A stretch of DNA of 5,160 nucleotides, from assembly GCA_002428885.1 (NCBI GenBank), contig DIYE01000129.1, forward strand, positions 1 through 5,160, written 5' to 3'. The notes beneath the pieces were generated by a model, which ran no database searches, was not told where the DNA came from, and worked only from the letters and a program-made list of their open reading frames with translations. The DNA is from Alphaproteobacteria bacterium UBA6062 (lineage in GTDB: Bacteria; Pseudomonadota; Alphaproteobacteria; Sneathiellales; Sneathiellaceae). Positions 4,937-5,160 of this stretch are shown here, in pieces; position 1 is the stretch's first letter; the number at the start of each line of letters is the position of its first letter. The translations under genes were made by a program, and so were the position numbers.

Positions 4937-5160
4937 GGGTTATTTTGATTGTTAAACAGGCATTTTTGCCAAACGCAAATCAATTACCAGGAAATCAACT
5001 CTTCCAACGACAATGGCAGATAAATATTTGAACATCAATACGAAGTTTTTATTTAGATATTACGTAATATTTTAATTTTTGAATTGATATAGATTACTAT
5101 TTTTATTTACTATAAAACGAATTATATTTATTTAATAATTATTTTTATTTTAAATATATT
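4937..5160. other. Non-coding, sharply AT-rich region upstream of hppA
   Basis: No gene is visible between the hppA leader and the right edge. Composition drops abruptly: by my count bases 5041-5160 contain 13 G or C out of 120 (about 11%), and the last 40 contain none. It contains a palindrome at 5057-5070 and a 10-bp palindrome AATAATTATT at 5134-5143. The hppA promoter should lie here; candidates such as TTGATG (minus strand, near 5036) with CATTGT 17 bp away are too weak to call. The region could be an AT-rich promoter/UP-element zone, a target for xenogeneic-silencer-type proteins, or the edge of an acquired segment. Confidence 0.6.
5057..5070. repeat. Perfect 14-bp palindrome ATATTACGTAATAT
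   Basis: The 14 bases equal their own reverse complement. With two mismatched pairs the symmetry extends to 26 bp (5051-5076). It lies about 160 bp upstream of the hppA start in AT-rich DNA, a plausible position for an operator. AT-rich sequence produces palindromes by chance more easily, but the central ACGT is not explained by A/T bias. No regulator can be named. Confidence 0.45.

Noticed and set aside
1..5160. CRISPR array, tRNA/rRNA genes, insertion sequence or prophage remnants
   Set aside because: No regularly spaced repeat array, no cloverleaf-type or rRNA sequence, and no transposase, integrase or terminal inverted repeat pair was seen.

Overview
The window reads as ordinary chromosomal DNA from an alphaproteobacterium. 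The main evidence is gene content and order: plsX, rpmF, a YceD/DUF177 gene and a ubiquinol-cytochrome c chaperone gene lie on the minus strand, divergent from a bamE-type lipoprotein gene. This block is common in Rhodospirillales-like and neighbouring orders. The K+-independent type of membrane pyrophosphatase and the bc1-complex chaperone fit the same group. Base composition of the genes looks moderate, roughly half G+C by eye, which suggests a Kiloniella/Sneathiella-like lineage rather than a very GC-rich one. Genus-level placement is a guess.

Layout from left to right. Bases 1-449 (minus) hold the N-terminal 149 codons of plsX, which runs off the left edge. Bases 499-684 (minus) are rpmF (ribosomal protein L32) and 765-1331 (minus) are yceD. 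These three probably form one operon, with a good sigma70-type promoter at 1413-1441 and hairpins in front of rpmF and between rpmF and plsX. Bases 1521-2072 (minus) encode the Cbp3-like ubiquinol-cytochrome c chaperone. The 186-bp divergent spacer 2073-2258 carries three spaced direct repeats and two TTGACA elements on opposite strands. Bases 2259-2705 (plus) are bamE, closed by a strong intrinsic terminator at 2726-2761. Bases 2793-4898 (minus) are hppA, the proton-pumping membrane pyrophosphatase. Its upstream region (4899-5160) contains a leader hairpin and then becomes extremely AT-rich, with a 14-bp perfect palindrome.

Functionally this is envelope and energy housekeeping. PlsX starts phospholipid synthesis, and YceD and L32 tie it to ribosome assembly. 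BamE supports outer-membrane protein insertion. The chaperone serves cytochrome bc1 assembly. HppA recovers energy from pyrophosphate released by biosynthesis.

I found no mobile element, CRISPR array, RNA gene or defence cassette, and no convincing new multi-gene system. What deserves a second look is regulatory: the repeats and facing promoters between the chaperone gene and bamE, the hairpins in the rpmF, plsX and hppA leaders, the Asp at +2 of the BamE lipoprotein, and the AT-rich right edge.
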